In this document: positions 1-8,561 of the stretch, piece after piece
How positions within the stretch are numbered: position 1 is the stretch's first letter
Layout of the letters: each line of letters opens with the position of its first letter
Source of the DNA: Pseudomonas viridiflava
Lineage (GTDB): Bacteria; Pseudomonadota; Gammaproteobacteria; Pseudomonadales; Pseudomonadaceae
Direction: 5' to 3'
Assembly: GCF_900591205.1 (NCBI RefSeq)
Contig: NZ_UUPU01000045.1
Coordinates: 1-38,443, forward strand
DNA: 38,443 nucleotides
Notes under the pieces: generated by a model
What the model was told of the DNA's origin: nothing
Databases searched by the model: none
The model's input: only the letters and a program-made list of their open reading frames with translations
Program-made: the position numbers and the translations under genes

Positions 1-141
1 CTGCGGTTTACCAGAAACACCGCAGGTGCCTTTTTAGGGCCGCTTCGCGCCCCAGCGCGAGCAAGCTCGCTCGCCACAGGGGCTTGGTATAGCCACCGAT
101 GCGCTTGGATCGGGCAGGCAGCACGGGTGCCGCCGATCCCA
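1..141. repeat. Upstream copy of a 238-bp-offset direct repeat with a remnant of the msrA 3' end
   Basis: Bases 1-141 repeat bases 239-379 at a constant offset of 238. The first 95 bases are almost identical; the rest is diverged. The right part (104-141) aligns with the last codons of msrA. Read on the minus strand it would give GIGGTRAACPI followed by Gln, against the genuine MsrA end [11 protein letters not shown] followed by stop. It is therefore a decayed duplicate of the convergent spacer plus the msrA tail. The repeat starts at or before the window edge, so its left limit is unknown. Confidence 0.85.
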
Positions 142-188
142 GGGCAGATATCACCACCCCGAGCGCTCAAGATAACCGCGCTGCTGTA

Positions 189-312
189 GCGAGCGAGCTT
201 GCTCGCGTTGGGCTGCGCAGCAGCCCCAAAACCTGTAGCTGCGGTTTACCAGAAACACCGCAGGTGCCTTTTTAGGGCCGCTTCGCGCCCCAACGCGAGC
301 AAGCTCGCTCGC
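189..312. repeat. Inverted pair of REP elements (REPIN-like)
   Basis: GCGAGCGAGCTTGCTCGC at 189-206 and its reverse complement, allowing one change, at 295-312 face each other. A third single REP lies at 57-74 in the upstream duplicate. The GAGCGAGCTTGCTCGC type resembles one of the REP classes described in P. fluorescens genomes. Two REPs in inverted orientation are the mobile unit moved by RAYT transposases; no RAYT gene is in this window. Confidence 0.75.
239..273 (+). terminator. Intrinsic-terminator-like hairpin (also duplicated at 1-35)
   Basis: CTGCGG pairs with CCGCAG around an 11-13 nt loop and is followed within about 5 nt by TTTTT on the plus strand. It would serve a rightward gene lying left of the window and converging on msrA. 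Both repeat copies carry it, so it was copied together with the msrA tail. Confidence 0.5.
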
Positions 313-379
313 CACAGGGGCTTGGTATAGCCATAGATGCACTTAGATCGGGCAAGTCACGCCCGTGCCGCCGATCCCG
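239..379. repeat. Downstream copy of the direct repeat, overlapping the real msrA 3' end
   Basis: This is the partner of the copy at 1-141. It runs from a terminator-like hairpin (CTGCGG ... CCGCAG then TTTTT), through a REP palindrome, into the last 12 codons of msrA. This copy holds the functional msrA stop (343-345). Confidence 0.85.
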
Positions 380-990
380 CAATAGCCCTGCGGATTCTTC
401 GCCAGGTACTGCTGGTGATACGTCTCGGCAAAGTACACCGTCGGCGCTTCTTCGATTTGCGTGGTGATCGTGCCCAGGCCCGCTTTGGTCAATTCGCCTT
501 GATAGGCTTCGGCACTGGCCTGCGCCGCCGCCAATTGCTCAGGCGTGGTCGCATAGATCACCGAGCGGTACTGGCTGCCGATGTCGTTGCCCTGGCGCAT
601 ACCCTGGGTCGGGTTATGCAGTTCCCAGAACATCTTCAGCAGGTCTTCATACTGGAGTTTGGCCTGGTCATACACCACTAGCACCACTTCGCTGTGGCCG
701 GTCAGGCCGGAGCAGACTTCTTCATAAGTCGGGTTCGGCGTGTAGCCGCCGGCGTAGCCGACCACGGTGCTGACCACGCCATCGCGCTGCCAGAACCGCC
801 GCTCGGCGCCCCAGAAGCAACCCAGGCCGAAGATTGCAAAGCCGACGTCGTCGAGGAACGGGCCCAGCAACGGGTTGCCGTTGACGAAGTGCGTCTCTGG
901 CAGCGTCATCGGGGTTTCACGGCCAGGCAGAGCTTGTTCTTGAGTAGGCAACACGTTTTTGTTCACCAGAATTTCCGAGCGCAAGACCAT
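343..990 (-). CDS. msrA: Peptide-methionine (S)-S-oxide reductase MsrA
   Basis: This cytoplasmic repair enzyme reduces the S-epimer of methionine sulfoxide in proteins and free methionine, using thioredoxin. The 215-residue product has the family's catalytic GCFWG motif, with nucleophile Cys58 in [13 protein letters not shown]. Two resolving cysteines lie near the end, Cys204 (GYCGIGG) and Cys213 (TCPI), so this is the three-cysteine type known from E. coli, which is about 212 residues. The start is supported by GAGAGGA about 7 nt upstream of the ATG. It lies 72 bp downstream of the dipA-like gene on the same strand, so readthrough is possible. The last 12 codons are duplicated in decayed form at 104-141. 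Confidence 0.96.
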   Translation of the reverse strand: MVLRSEILVNKNVLPTQEQALPGRETPMTLPETHFVNGNPLLGPFLDDVGFAIFGLGCFWGAERRFWQRDGVVSTVVGYAGGYTPNPTYEEVCSGLTGHSEVVLVVYDQAKLQYEDLLKMFWELHNPTQGMRQGNDIGSQYRSVIYATTPEQLAAAQASAEAYQGELTKAGLGTITTQIEEAPTVYFAETYHQQYLAKNPQGYCGIGGTGVTCPI

Positions 991-1062
991 GATCAGTCCT
1001 CTCAGTCAGATTGAGTTGGGTAAGAATTCAGACCGCCAGTGTGCCCGAGTGTTACAGCGCTG

Positions 1063-3756
1063 TCAGGCGATAGGCCCGCGAGGATAGCGTTTAAGCATCT
1101 TCAGCAGCTCTGCCCCGGGGATCGGCCGGTCGAACAGGTAGCCCTGGCCCACATCGCAACGATGGCGGCGCAGGAACGCCAATTGCTCGGAGGTTTCGAC
1201 GCCCTCGGCCACCACTTTGAGCTTGAGGTTGTGGGCCATGGCGATCACGGCCGAGGTGATTTCCATGTCGTCCTGGTTGTCCGGGATTTCATGGATAAAG
1301 CTGCGGTCGATCTTGATGATGTCGATGGGGAATTTTTTCAAGTAGCTCAGCGATGAGTAGCCGGTGCCAAAGTCGTCCATGGCGAGGGTCAGGCCAAAGC
1401 TCTTCAGTTGATCGAGTTGCAGGCGGGTGTCTTCGGTGGCCTCCAGCAGCAAGCCTTCGGTCAGCTCAAGCTCCAGCAGGTTGGCCGGCAGCTGTTCTTC
1501 CTTGAGGATCGTGGCGATCGAGGCCACCAGGTCCGGGTCGGAGAACTGTTTGGGCGACAGGTTGATGGCCACCTGCAAATTGCCCATGCCCGCAGCGCTG
1601 AGCTGCTTGCTCATGCGGCATGCCTGGCGGGCGATCCACTTGCCGATGGGGATGATCAGTCCGGTCTCTTCGGCCACGCTGATGAATTGGTCGGGGCGGA
1701 TCATGCCTTTTTCCGGATGGTTCCAGCGCAACAGCGCTTCCATGCCCAGCAAGCGGCCGCTGCGCAGGCAGAGCTTGGGTTGGTAGAACACGTCCAGCTC
1801 GTTCTGGGTCAGGGCGCGGCGCAGGTTGTTTTCCACGAACAGCTTGTAGCTGGCCTCGGCGTTCAGCGCTTCGGTAAACACCTGCACCTGGTGTTTGCCG
1901 TTGGCCTTGGCCTTGTGCAGGGCCAAGCCGGCGTTACGCATCAGGGTCTGCGGGTCGCGGCCATGCAGCGGCGCGCAGGCCAGGCCCACGGAGCCGGTGA
2001 CGCTGATCAGTTGGTTATCGACGAACATCGGCTTGTCGAGGGTCGCCAGCAGTTGGCTGGCGACCTGCTGGCCACTTTCCAGGTCGGTGTCGTCCAGCAA
2101 CACCGCAAACTCGTTACTGGCAAACCGCGCCAGGCTGCCACTGGCACTCAGGCTGTTGCGCAGCCGACGGGCCAGGCTGATCAGCAGCTTGTCGCCGGTC
2201 TGGTGGCCGAGGCTGTCGTTGATCCGCTTGAAGTTGTCGATGTCCACCAGCAGCAGGCTGATCGGGCTGTCGCTGTCGCGGGCAAAACGCTCGTCGAGGT
2301 TGCGGATGAACGCCGGGCGGTTGCCCAGGTTAGTCAGGTTGTCGGTGTAGGCCAGGCGCTCGATGCGTTGCTGCGCGAGCTTGGTCTGGGTGATGTCTTC
2401 GTAGATGCCGATGTAGTGCGTCAGCTCTCGGTTGTCGCCGTATACCTTGGAAATCGACAACTGGCCCCAGTAGGGTTCCAGGTTCTTGCGCCGGCTCTTG
2501 AACTCGCCCTGCCAGCTGTTGCTCTTGGCCAGGCTCGATGGCGCGTCGAACAGCAGCTCACTGAGGTTTTCCAGGGCCGGCAGTTGGGCCAGGCGGTGGC
2601 CGTGGACTTCCTCGGCGCTGTACTGGGTGATCGCGGTGAAGCTTGGGTTGACGTACTCCACCACGCCGTCGCAGTTGACCAGCAAAAAGGCGTTGGCGCT
2701 CTGCTCCACGGCGCGCTGAAACAGGTGCAGAGCGCTGGTGGCGGTACGGCGATTGTGGTTGTTGATGACCTGTGCGAACTGGTCGGCCAACTCACCGGCA
2801 AAAGCGATCTCATCTGCCTGCCAGGCACGCGGGCTGCCGCCCTGTTCAAGGCACAATACGCCGATCACCTGGCCATCCACGCGGATGCTCGCGTCGAGCA
2901 TGGCGTAGACGTCCTTGGCGCGCAGGTTCTCGGCCATTTCCCGGGTGCGCGGGTCGCGCATGGCGTTGGTGGCGTCGATGGCGCGGCTGGTGTGCAGGGC
3001 TTCCAGATAGTCGGGGTAGCTGCTGGCGTCAATCGGTTCGGGCGTGTGGTGCCGTTGGTCCGCGCGGTGGTAGGCCGAGATCGGCACCAGGCGCTGGCCT
3101 TCGAGGTTCCAGATGCTGGCGCAGTCAATCTGGTAGATATCGCAGGCGCTGCGGGTGATCAGCTCGGCGGCTTCTTGCAGCGAATTGTTGGTGGTGTAGC
3201 GCTGGCGGGCCAATAGCAGGATCAGCTCCTGCTGGGCGCGCACCCGCTCCAGGTGTTGCAACTGTTCCTGCTGGGCGCGCTGGTTGAGTTCCAGGGCGAT
3301 CTGCAGGCGGCTGTTCTGGCTCTCCAGTTCCGCCGTGGGTGCAGGGGAGGGGACTTCGCTGAACAGGCCGTCAACCACCATCACGTAGCCGCGCAGCAGG
3401 TGGCGATTGTGTTGTTTGTAGGCTTCACCCATTTCCAGCAGGCTCAGGGGGCCGTCATTGGTGTGCAGGGTGTAGCGCACCAGGTAATGCGGACTTTGGG
3501 TCAGTTGTTGCTGAATCGTGTCGTGCAGTTGATAGCGCGCCTGGGGCTCCATCAGGCTGGCGTAGGGTGTGCCGACCAGTGCACACAGCTCGACCGCCGG
3601 CAGGCCGAATTGGCGCTCGCAGTTGGGGTCGAGGTAGAGAAGGGCCCAGCTTGCCTCATTAAGCCGCTCGAAACGCAGCATACCGAGGCGCGAGGGCACC
3701 GGTAACTGCGTCACTACCTCGGCCGCCATACGGGCGACATCGGGTTGGCTTTTCAT
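1063..3756 (-). CDS. dipA: PAS-GAF-PAS-GGDEF-EAL cyclic-di-GMP phosphodiesterase, DipA-like
   Basis: This 897-residue signalling protein probably hydrolyses c-di-GMP and promotes biofilm dispersal; PA5017 (DipA) occupies the same place in P. aeruginosa. By my reading it has a PAS-like region (about 20-130), a coiled coil (145-185), a GAF domain (185-335), a PAS domain (345-460), GGDEF (470-630) and EAL (640-890). The GGDEF signature is replaced by ASNEF (546-550), so cyclase activity is unlikely. The EAL domain keeps its catalytic set: E673 in EALLRW, N732, E764/E767 in ELTE, D794-D795 in DDFGTG, K815, E851 and Q871. No transmembrane segment is apparent, so it is probably cytosolic. The ribosome site is modest (GTGAG about 10 nt upstream). 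The gene ends 72 bp before msrA. Confidence 0.9.
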   Translation of the reverse strand: MKSQPDVARMAAEVVTQLPVPSRLGMLRFERLNEASWALLYLDPNCERQFGLPAVELCALVGTPYASLMEPQARYQLHDTIQQQLTQSPHYLVRYTLHTNDGPLSLLEMGEAYKQHNRHLLRGYVMVVDGLFSEVPSPAPTAELESQNSRLQIALELNQRAQQEQLQHLERVRAQQELILLLARQRYTTNNSLQEAAELITRSACDIYQIDCASIWNLEGQRLVPISAYHRADQRHHTPEPIDASSYPDYLEALHTSRAIDATNAMRDPRTREMAENLRAKDVYAMLDASIRVDGQVIGVLCLEQGGSPRAWQADEIAFAGELADQFAQVINNHNRRTATSALHLFQRAVEQSANAFLLVNCDGVVEYVNPSFTAITQYSAEEVHGHRLAQLPALENLSELLFDAPSSLAKSNSWQGEFKSRRKNLEPYWGQLSISKVYGDNRELTHYIGIYEDITQTKLAQQRIERLAYTDNLTNLGNRPAFIRNLDERFARDSDSPISLLLVDIDNFKRINDSLGHQTGDKLLISLARRLRNSLSASGSLARFASNEFAVLLDDTDLESGQQVASQLLATLDKPMFVDNQLISVTGSVGLACAPLHGRDPQTLMRNAGLALHKAKANGKHQVQVFTEALNAEASYKLFVENNLRRALTQNELDVFYQPKLCLRSGRLLGMEALLRWNHPEKGMIRPDQFISVAEETGLIIPIGKWIARQACRMSKQLSAAGMGNLQVAINLSPKQFSDPDLVASIATILKEEQLPANLLELELTEGLLLEATEDTRLQLDQLKSFGLTLAMDDFGTGYSSLSYLKKFPIDIIKIDRSFIHEIPDNQDDMEITSAVIAMAHNLKLKVVAEGVETSEQLAFLRRHRCDVGQGYLFDRPIPGAELLKMLKRYPRGPIA

Positions 3757-4071
3757 GGGGGAGACTCACTTCAAATAACGCGCACGGCGCCGGGCTCACG
3801 CCCTCTTTTCTGTTGCCTGCGGCAAGGTTGCATCATGCGGCGCGGGCTGACAAGAGAGGATGAAGGCTAAGTGCTATAAGGGTGTTATCGGCCGTGAGAG
3901 GGATTTCTACAGTCGAGGTGATGGAAGGTGTACAAACCTGTTTTGTGTGTCCAGTTTTATACACGAAAACCGGCAAAAAAAGCCCCGCCAAGTGGCGGGG
4001 TTGAGGTACGAGCGTGGCGCTCGGAAATCGCTGCGGCCAGGCCCCCTCGGTAAAGAGGAGGCCGCGGCGGC
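3757..4071. other. Spacer between aceF and the dipA-like gene
   Basis: This 315-bp gap contains the aceF terminator (3974-4000), a second GC-rich foldback just after the aceF stop (about 4032-4064, GCGGCC/GGCCGC arms), and the upstream region of the dipA-like gene. I see no coding sequence and no promoter close to consensus. Confidence 0.6.
3974..4000 (-). terminator. Rho-independent terminator of aceEF
   Basis: Read on the minus strand, CCCCGCC-ACTT-GGCGGGG is a perfect 7-bp stem followed by C and seven T. It lies about 72 nt past the aceF stop, which fits the end of the aceE-aceF transcript. Confidence 0.9.
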
Positions 4072-5724
4072 TTACAACAGGATGGTGCGGATATCGTTGA
4101 GCAGTTGGCTCAGGCGCTGCGTGAAGCGTGCAGCGGCGGCGCCGTTGATCACACGGTGATCGTAGGACAACGACAGCGGCAGCATCAGCTTCGGCTGGAA
4201 CGCTTTACCGTCCCAAACTGGCTGGATAGTTGCCTTGGACACACCCAGGATCGCCACTTCCGGCGCGTTGACGATCGGCGTGAAGCCGGTGCCGCCAATG
4301 TGACCGAGGCTGGAGATGGTGAAGCAAGCGCCTTGCATATCGTCTGCGGTGAGCTTCTTGTCGCGGGCCTTGGCAGCCAGTGCAGCCGCTTCGGCAGCGA
4401 GTTGCAGCAGGCTCTTCTGATCAACGTTCTTGATCACAGGAACCAGCAAGCCGTCCGGGGTATCAACCGCGAAACCTACGTGCACGTACTTCTTGCGAAT
4501 GATCGCCTTGCCGCTTGGCGCCAGCGAACTGTTGAAGTCCGGCAGCTCCTTGAGCAGGTGCGCGCACGCCTTGAGCAGCAGCGGCAGCACGGTCAGTTTC
4601 ACGCCGGCCTTCTCGGCCACGGCTTTCTGCGCAACGCGGAAAGCTTCCAGGTCGGTGATGTCGGCCTGGTCGAACTGAGTCACGTGCGGAATGTTCAGCC
4701 AGCTGCGGTGCAGGCTCGACGCGCCGATTTGCATCAGGCGGGTCATCGGCACTTCTTCGGTTTCGCCGAAGCGGCTGAAGTCCACGACCGGAATCGGCGG
4801 AATGCCCGAACCACCGGTGGCAGCGCCGGCAGCCGGGGCTTCCTTGGCTTTCTGCATCATGGCTTTGACGTAAACCTGCACGTCTTCCTTCAGCACGCGA
4901 CCGTGCGGGCCGGTGGCCGACACTGCGTTCAGCTCAACGCCGAACTCACGCGCCAGTTGACGCACGGCAGGGCCGGCATGAACCTTGGCACCGCTTGGCG
5001 CAGGTGCAGCAGCCGGGGCCGGTGCGGCCTCGGTTTTTGCAGCAGGCGCCGCGGCAGCAGCAGGAGCAGCAGGAGCGGCTTCAGCCTTGGCAGCCGGGGC
5101 AGCGGCTGGAGCTGGCGCAGCAGCAGGCGCAGCGCCTTGTACTTTGAGCTTGAGGATGAAGTCGCCAGTGCCGACTTCGTCTTCCAGCTTGACCGCGATG
5201 CTTTCCACCACGCCGGCAGCCGGCGATGGGATTTCCATGGAGGCTTTGTCGGACTCCAGGGTGATCAGCGACTGGTCGGCTTCGACGGTGTCGCCGACCT
5301 TGACCAGCAGCTCGATGATCTTGGCCTTGCCCGACGAACCGATGTCCGGAACATGAATGTCCTGGACGGTGGCTGCGGCAGGTGCAGCGGCCGGGGCGGC
5401 AGGCGCCTCGGCAGCAGCAGGTTTTTCAGCAGCAGCCGGTGCAGGTTCAGCAGCGGCAGCAGGCGCTGGCGCAGGGGCCGCATCAGCGGCACCTTCGATT
5501 TCCAGCTCCAGCAGTTCGTCGCCTTCTTTCAGGCGGTCGCCCAGCTTCACTTTCAGGCTCTTGACCACGCCGGCCTTGGGAGCAGGGATTTCCATGCTCG
5601 CCTTGTCCGATTCCAGGGTCAGGATGCTCTGGTCGGCTTCGACTTTGTCGCCGACCTTCACAAACAGCTCGATTACTTCACCTTCACCGCTGCCGATGTC
5701 AGGTACGCGAATGAGTTCGCTCAC
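4072..5724 (-). CDS. aceF: Pyruvate dehydrogenase E2, dihydrolipoamide acetyltransferase
   Basis: This is the core of the pyruvate dehydrogenase complex and transfers acetyl from lipoyl-lysine to CoA. The 550-residue protein has two N-terminal lipoyl domains with ESDKASM attachment sites (Lys41 and Lys160). Long Ala/Pro-rich hinges (about 80-120 and 198-245) flank the second, followed by a peripheral-subunit-binding domain (about 249-288) and a catalytic domain. The active-site motif is DHRVINGA with His523; Asn527 replaces the Asp found in many E2s, as I recall for Azotobacter and Pseudomonas. It has two lipoyl domains where E. coli has three. It begins 11 bp after the aceE stop, so the two are co-transcribed and share the terminator at 3974-4000. 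Confidence 0.97.
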   Translation of the reverse strand: MSELIRVPDIGSGEGEVIELFVKVGDKVEADQSILTLESDKASMEIPAPKAGVVKSLKVKLGDRLKEGDELLELEIEGAADAAPAPAPAAAAEPAPAAAEKPAAAEAPAAPAAAPAAATVQDIHVPDIGSSGKAKIIELLVKVGDTVEADQSLITLESDKASMEIPSPAAGVVESIAVKLEDEVGTGDFILKLKVQGAAPAAAPAPAAAPAAKAEAAPAAPAAAAAPAAKTEAAPAPAAAPAPSGAKVHAGPAVRQLAREFGVELNAVSATGPHGRVLKEDVQVYVKAMMQKAKEAPAAGAATGGSGIPPIPVVDFSRFGETEEVPMTRLMQIGASSLHRSWLNIPHVTQFDQADITDLEAFRVAQKAVAEKAGVKLTVLPLLLKACAHLLKELPDFNSSLAPSGKAIIRKKYVHVGFAVDTPDGLLVPVIKNVDQKSLLQLAAEAAALAAKARDKKLTADDMQGACFTISSLGHIGGTGFTPIVNAPEVAILGVSKATIQPVWDGKAFQPKLMLPLSLSYDHRVINGAAAARFTQRLSQLLNDIRTILL

Positions 5725-5735
5725 AAAAAATCTCC

Positions 5736-8381
5736 TCAGCAGTCCAGTGGGTTGCGTTTTTCCGGGTTGATCCCGAACTTGACGATGGCGTCAGCCACCA
5801 CCTTGGGTTCGATCTCACCACGGTCAGCCAAGGCTTCCAGGGCTGCCAACACCACGAAGTGACGGTCAACTTCGAAGAAGTGACGCAGCTTCTTGCGGCT
5901 GTCACTGCGGCCGAAACCGTCGGTGCCCAGGACTTTGAATTCCTTGGACGGGACCCACTGGCGAATCTGTTCAGCAAACAGCTTCATGTAGTCGGTAGAG
6001 GCAATGACTGGACCTTTACGGCCGGCCAGGCACTCTTCGACGTAGCTCTTCGCAGGTTTCTGACCTGGGTGCAGGCGGTTGTTGCGCTCGACTGCCAGGC
6101 CGTCGCGACGCAGTTCGTTGAAGCTGGTAACGCTCCACACGTCAGCGCCGACGTTGAACTCGTCACGCAGGATCTTCGCCGCTTCACGCACTTCACGCAG
6201 GATGGTGCCGGAGCCCATCAGTTGCACGTGGTGCGCCGCTTCCTTGGTGTCTTCTTCGAGCAGGTACATGCCCTTGATGATGCCTTCCTCTACACCGGCC
6301 GGCATGGCTGGCTGCTGGTAGGACTCGTTCATCACGGTGATGTAGTAGAAAACGTCCTGCTGCTGCTCGGTCATTTTCTTCATGCCGTCCTGGATGATCA
6401 CCGCCAGCTCATAGCCGTAGGTTGGATCAAAGGTGCGGCAGTTCGGAATGGTGGCAGCCAGGATGTGGCTGTGACCGTCTTCGTGTTGCAGGCCCTCGCC
6501 GTTCAGCGTGGTGCGGCCGGCGGTGCCGCCGATCAGGAAACCACGGGTACGGCTGTCGCCTGCTGCCCACGCCAGGTCGCCGATACGCTGGAAGCCGAAC
6601 ATCGAGTAGAAGATGTAGAACGGCAGCATCGGCTGGTTGTGGCTGGAGTACGAAGTACCGGCAGCGATGAAGGAGCTCATGGCGCCCGCTTCGTTGATGC
6701 CTTCTTCGAGGATCTGGCCCTTCTTGTCTTCCTTGTAGAACATCACCTGGTCTTTATCGACTGGCTCGTAGAGCTGGCCGACGGAGGAGTAGATGCCCAA
6801 CTGGCGGAACATGCCTTCCATACCGAAGGTACGGGCTTCGTCCGGGATGATCGGCACGATACGCGAACCGATTTCCTTGTCCTTGACCAGTTGCGCGAGG
6901 ATCCGCACGAAGGCCATGGTGGTGGAGATTTCACGGTCGCCCGAGCCGTCCAGGATAGCCTTGAGGGTATCGAGTGGCGGTGTAGGAATATCGAAGGACT
7001 TGGCGCGGCGCTGCGGCACGAAACCGCCCAGTGCAGTGCGACGCTCGCTGAGATAGCGGGCTTCGGCGCTGTTTGGCTCCGGCTTGAAGAACGGCAGGTT
7101 TTCCAGCTCTTCGTCCTTGACCGGGATGTCGAAGCGATCGCGGAACAGCTTCAGGCTTTCAACATCAACCTTCTTGGTGTTGTGCGCAGTGTTTTTCGCT
7201 TCGCCGGCACCGGTGCCATAACCCTTGATGGTCTTGGCCAGGATGACGGTCGGTTGTTCTTTGTGGTTGACCGCTTCGTGGTACGCCGCGTAGACCTTGT
7301 ACGGGTCGTGGCCGCCACGGTTGAGCTTCCAGATCTCGTCGTCGGACAGGTCTGCAACCATCGCCTTGAGTTCCGGCGTGTTGAAGAAGTGTTCACGCAC
7401 GAACGCGCCGTCTTTGGCTTTGTAGTTCTGGTACTCGCCGTCGATGACTTCGTCCATGCGACGTTGCAGGATGCCGTCGACGTCTTTGGCCAGCAGTGGG
7501 TCCCAGAAACGGCCCCAGATAACTTTGGTCACGTTCCACTGAGCACCGCGGAACACGCCTTCGAGTTCCTGGATGATCTTGCCGTTGCCGCGAACCGGGC
7601 CGTCGAGGCGCTGCAGGTTGCAGTTGATGACGAAGATCAGGTTGTCCAGTTTTTCGCGGCCGGCCAGCGAGATGGCGCCCAGGGATTCCGGCTCGTCACA
7701 CTCGCCGTCGCCCAGGAAACACCAGACTTTCTGCTTGCCTTCAGGGATGAAGCCACGGGCTTCCAGGTACTTCATGAAGCGTGCCTGGTAGATCGCCTGG
7801 ATCGGGCCCAGGCCCATGGATACAGTCGGGAACTGCCAGAAATCAGGCATCAGCCAAGGGTGCGGGTACGACGACAGGCCGTTACCGTCCACTTCCTGGC
7901 GGAAGTTGTTCATGTGTTCTTCGGTGATGCGGCCTTCCATGAACGCACGGGCGTAGACGCCTGGCGAGGTGTGGCCCTGGAAGTAGATCAGGTCGCCGCC
8001 GTGTTCGTCGGTCGGGGCCTGGAAGAAGTAGTTGAAGCCGATGTCATACAGGGTTGCGCTGGAAGCGAAGCTGGAGATGTGACCGCCCAGGTCAGAATCT
8101 TTCAAGTTCGTGCGCATTACCATCGCCATGGCGTTCCAACGTACCAGCGAGCGAATGCGGCGTTCCATGAACAGGTCGCCAGGCATGCGTGCTTCGTGGG
8201 TAACAGGGATGGTGTTGCGGTACGGCGTAGTGATGGCGTAGGGCAGTTGCGAGCCGCTGCGGGTCGCGAGTTCGCCCATACGGGTCATCAGGTAGTGAGC
8301 ACGGTCTTCGCCTTCTTTGTCGAGAACCGATTCCAGGGCGTCCAGCCATTCCTGGGTTTCGACGGGATCGAGGTCTTGCAT
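5736..8381 (-). CDS. aceE: Pyruvate dehydrogenase E1, homodimeric type
   Basis: This thiamine-diphosphate enzyme decarboxylates pyruvate and acetylates the lipoyl groups of AceF. It has the ThDP-binding motif beginning GDGECDEP and closing with NCN, the HTSPGVYARAF segment and the flexible GTGAGEAKNTAHNTKK loop expected of homodimeric E1p. I place the start at the ATG at 8379-8381 (MQDLDPVETQ), giving 881 residues, the usual Pseudomonas length. GGAG lies about 6 nt upstream, and the E. coli protein begins only a few residues before the equivalent DPIET. An in-frame ATG at 8454-8456 would add 25 residues without recognisable homology and has a weaker ribosome site. It is first in the operon with aceF. 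Confidence 0.95.
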   Translation of the reverse strand: MQDLDPVETQEWLDALESVLDKEGEDRAHYLMTRMGELATRSGSQLPYAITTPYRNTIPVTHEARMPGDLFMERRIRSLVRWNAMAMVMRTNLKDSDLGGHISSFASSATLYDIGFNYFFQAPTDEHGGDLIYFQGHTSPGVYARAFMEGRITEEHMNNFRQEVDGNGLSSYPHPWLMPDFWQFPTVSMGLGPIQAIYQARFMKYLEARGFIPEGKQKVWCFLGDGECDEPESLGAISLAGREKLDNLIFVINCNLQRLDGPVRGNGKIIQELEGVFRGAQWNVTKVIWGRFWDPLLAKDVDGILQRRMDEVIDGEYQNYKAKDGAFVREHFFNTPELKAMVADLSDDEIWKLNRGGHDPYKVYAAYHEAVNHKEQPTVILAKTIKGYGTGAGEAKNTAHNTKKVDVESLKLFRDRFDIPVKDEELENLPFFKPEPNSAEARYLSERRTALGGFVPQRRAKSFDIPTPPLDTLKAILDGSGDREISTTMAFVRILAQLVKDKEIGSRIVPIIPDEARTFGMEGMFRQLGIYSSVGQLYEPVDKDQVMFYKEDKKGQILEEGINEAGAMSSFIAAGTSYSSHNQPMLPFYIFYSMFGFQRIGDLAWAAGDSRTRGFLIGGTAGRTTLNGEGLQHEDGHSHILAATIPNCRTFDPTYGYELAVIIQDGMKKMTEQQQDVFYYITVMNESYQQPAMPAGVEEGIIKGMYLLEEDTKEAAHHVQLMGSGTILREVREAAKILRDEFNVGADVWSVTSFNELRRDGLAVERNNRLHPGQKPAKSYVEECLAGRKGPVIASTDYMKLFAEQIRQWVPSKEFKVLGTDGFGRSDSRKKLRHFFEVDRHFVVLAALEALADRGEIEPKVVADAIVKFGINPEKRNPLDC

Positions 8382-8491
8382 GGCTTGCTCCAGGGCGGAA
8401 AGGCTACCAGAATCGGTTGCCTGAAGTTTGCGACTGGCCTTGTGGGCAGACGACATAAATTCTTGGATGGCCGAAGGTTGCTTCGGCGTCC

Positions 8492-8506
8492 TGTAGTTTT
8501 ACTACA
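8492..8506. promoter_or_regulatory. GntR/FadR-type operator match, downstream site
   Basis: TGTAGTTTTACTACA has perfect 5-bp inverted arms. Its core TAGTTTTACTA (8494-8504) fits the FadR-subfamily consensus TNGTNNNACNA exactly. PdhR, the pyruvate-sensing repressor of E. coli aceEF, belongs to this subfamily. It lies about 25-35 nt after the inferred transcription start. Confidence 0.6.
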
Positions 8507-8533
8507 AATCGTCGGCCATTTCAGCCTTTCGAA

Positions 8534-8561
8534 TGTATATACGAGTAGTAAAACTACACAA
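8534..8561 (-). promoter_or_regulatory. Candidate sigma-70 promoter of aceEF
   Basis: On the minus strand TTGTGT (8556-8561) and TATACA (8534-8539) are separated by 16 nt. The -10 is good; the -35 matches three of six. The operator-like palindrome at 8544-8558 lies inside the spacer and overlaps the -35. The implied start near 8527 leaves a leader of roughly 145 nt before the preferred aceE ATG. Confidence 0.5.
8544..8558. promoter_or_regulatory. GntR/FadR-type operator match, promoter site
   Basis: AGTAGTAAAACTACA is the inverted copy of the site at 8492-8506, with core TAGTAAAACTA (8546-8556) again matching TNGTNNNACNA. It sits between the proposed -35 and -10 of aceE. The two centres (8499 and 8551) are 52 bp apart, about five helical turns, which places both sites on one face of the DNA. 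Confidence 0.6.

Noticed and set aside
1..342. Possible CRISPR array because of evenly spaced repeats
   Set aside because: Only two long copies and REP palindromes are present; there is no short repeat-spacer pattern.
1408..3216. A 602-codon plus-strand frame opposite the dipA-like gene
   Set aside because: Shadow of the well-supported PAS-GAF-GGDEF-EAL gene; low-complexity translation with no family resemblance.
4105..5862. A 585-codon plus-strand frame opposite aceF
   Set aside because: Ser/Gly/Arg-rich translation of the complement of the Ala/Pro linkers; not a protein family.
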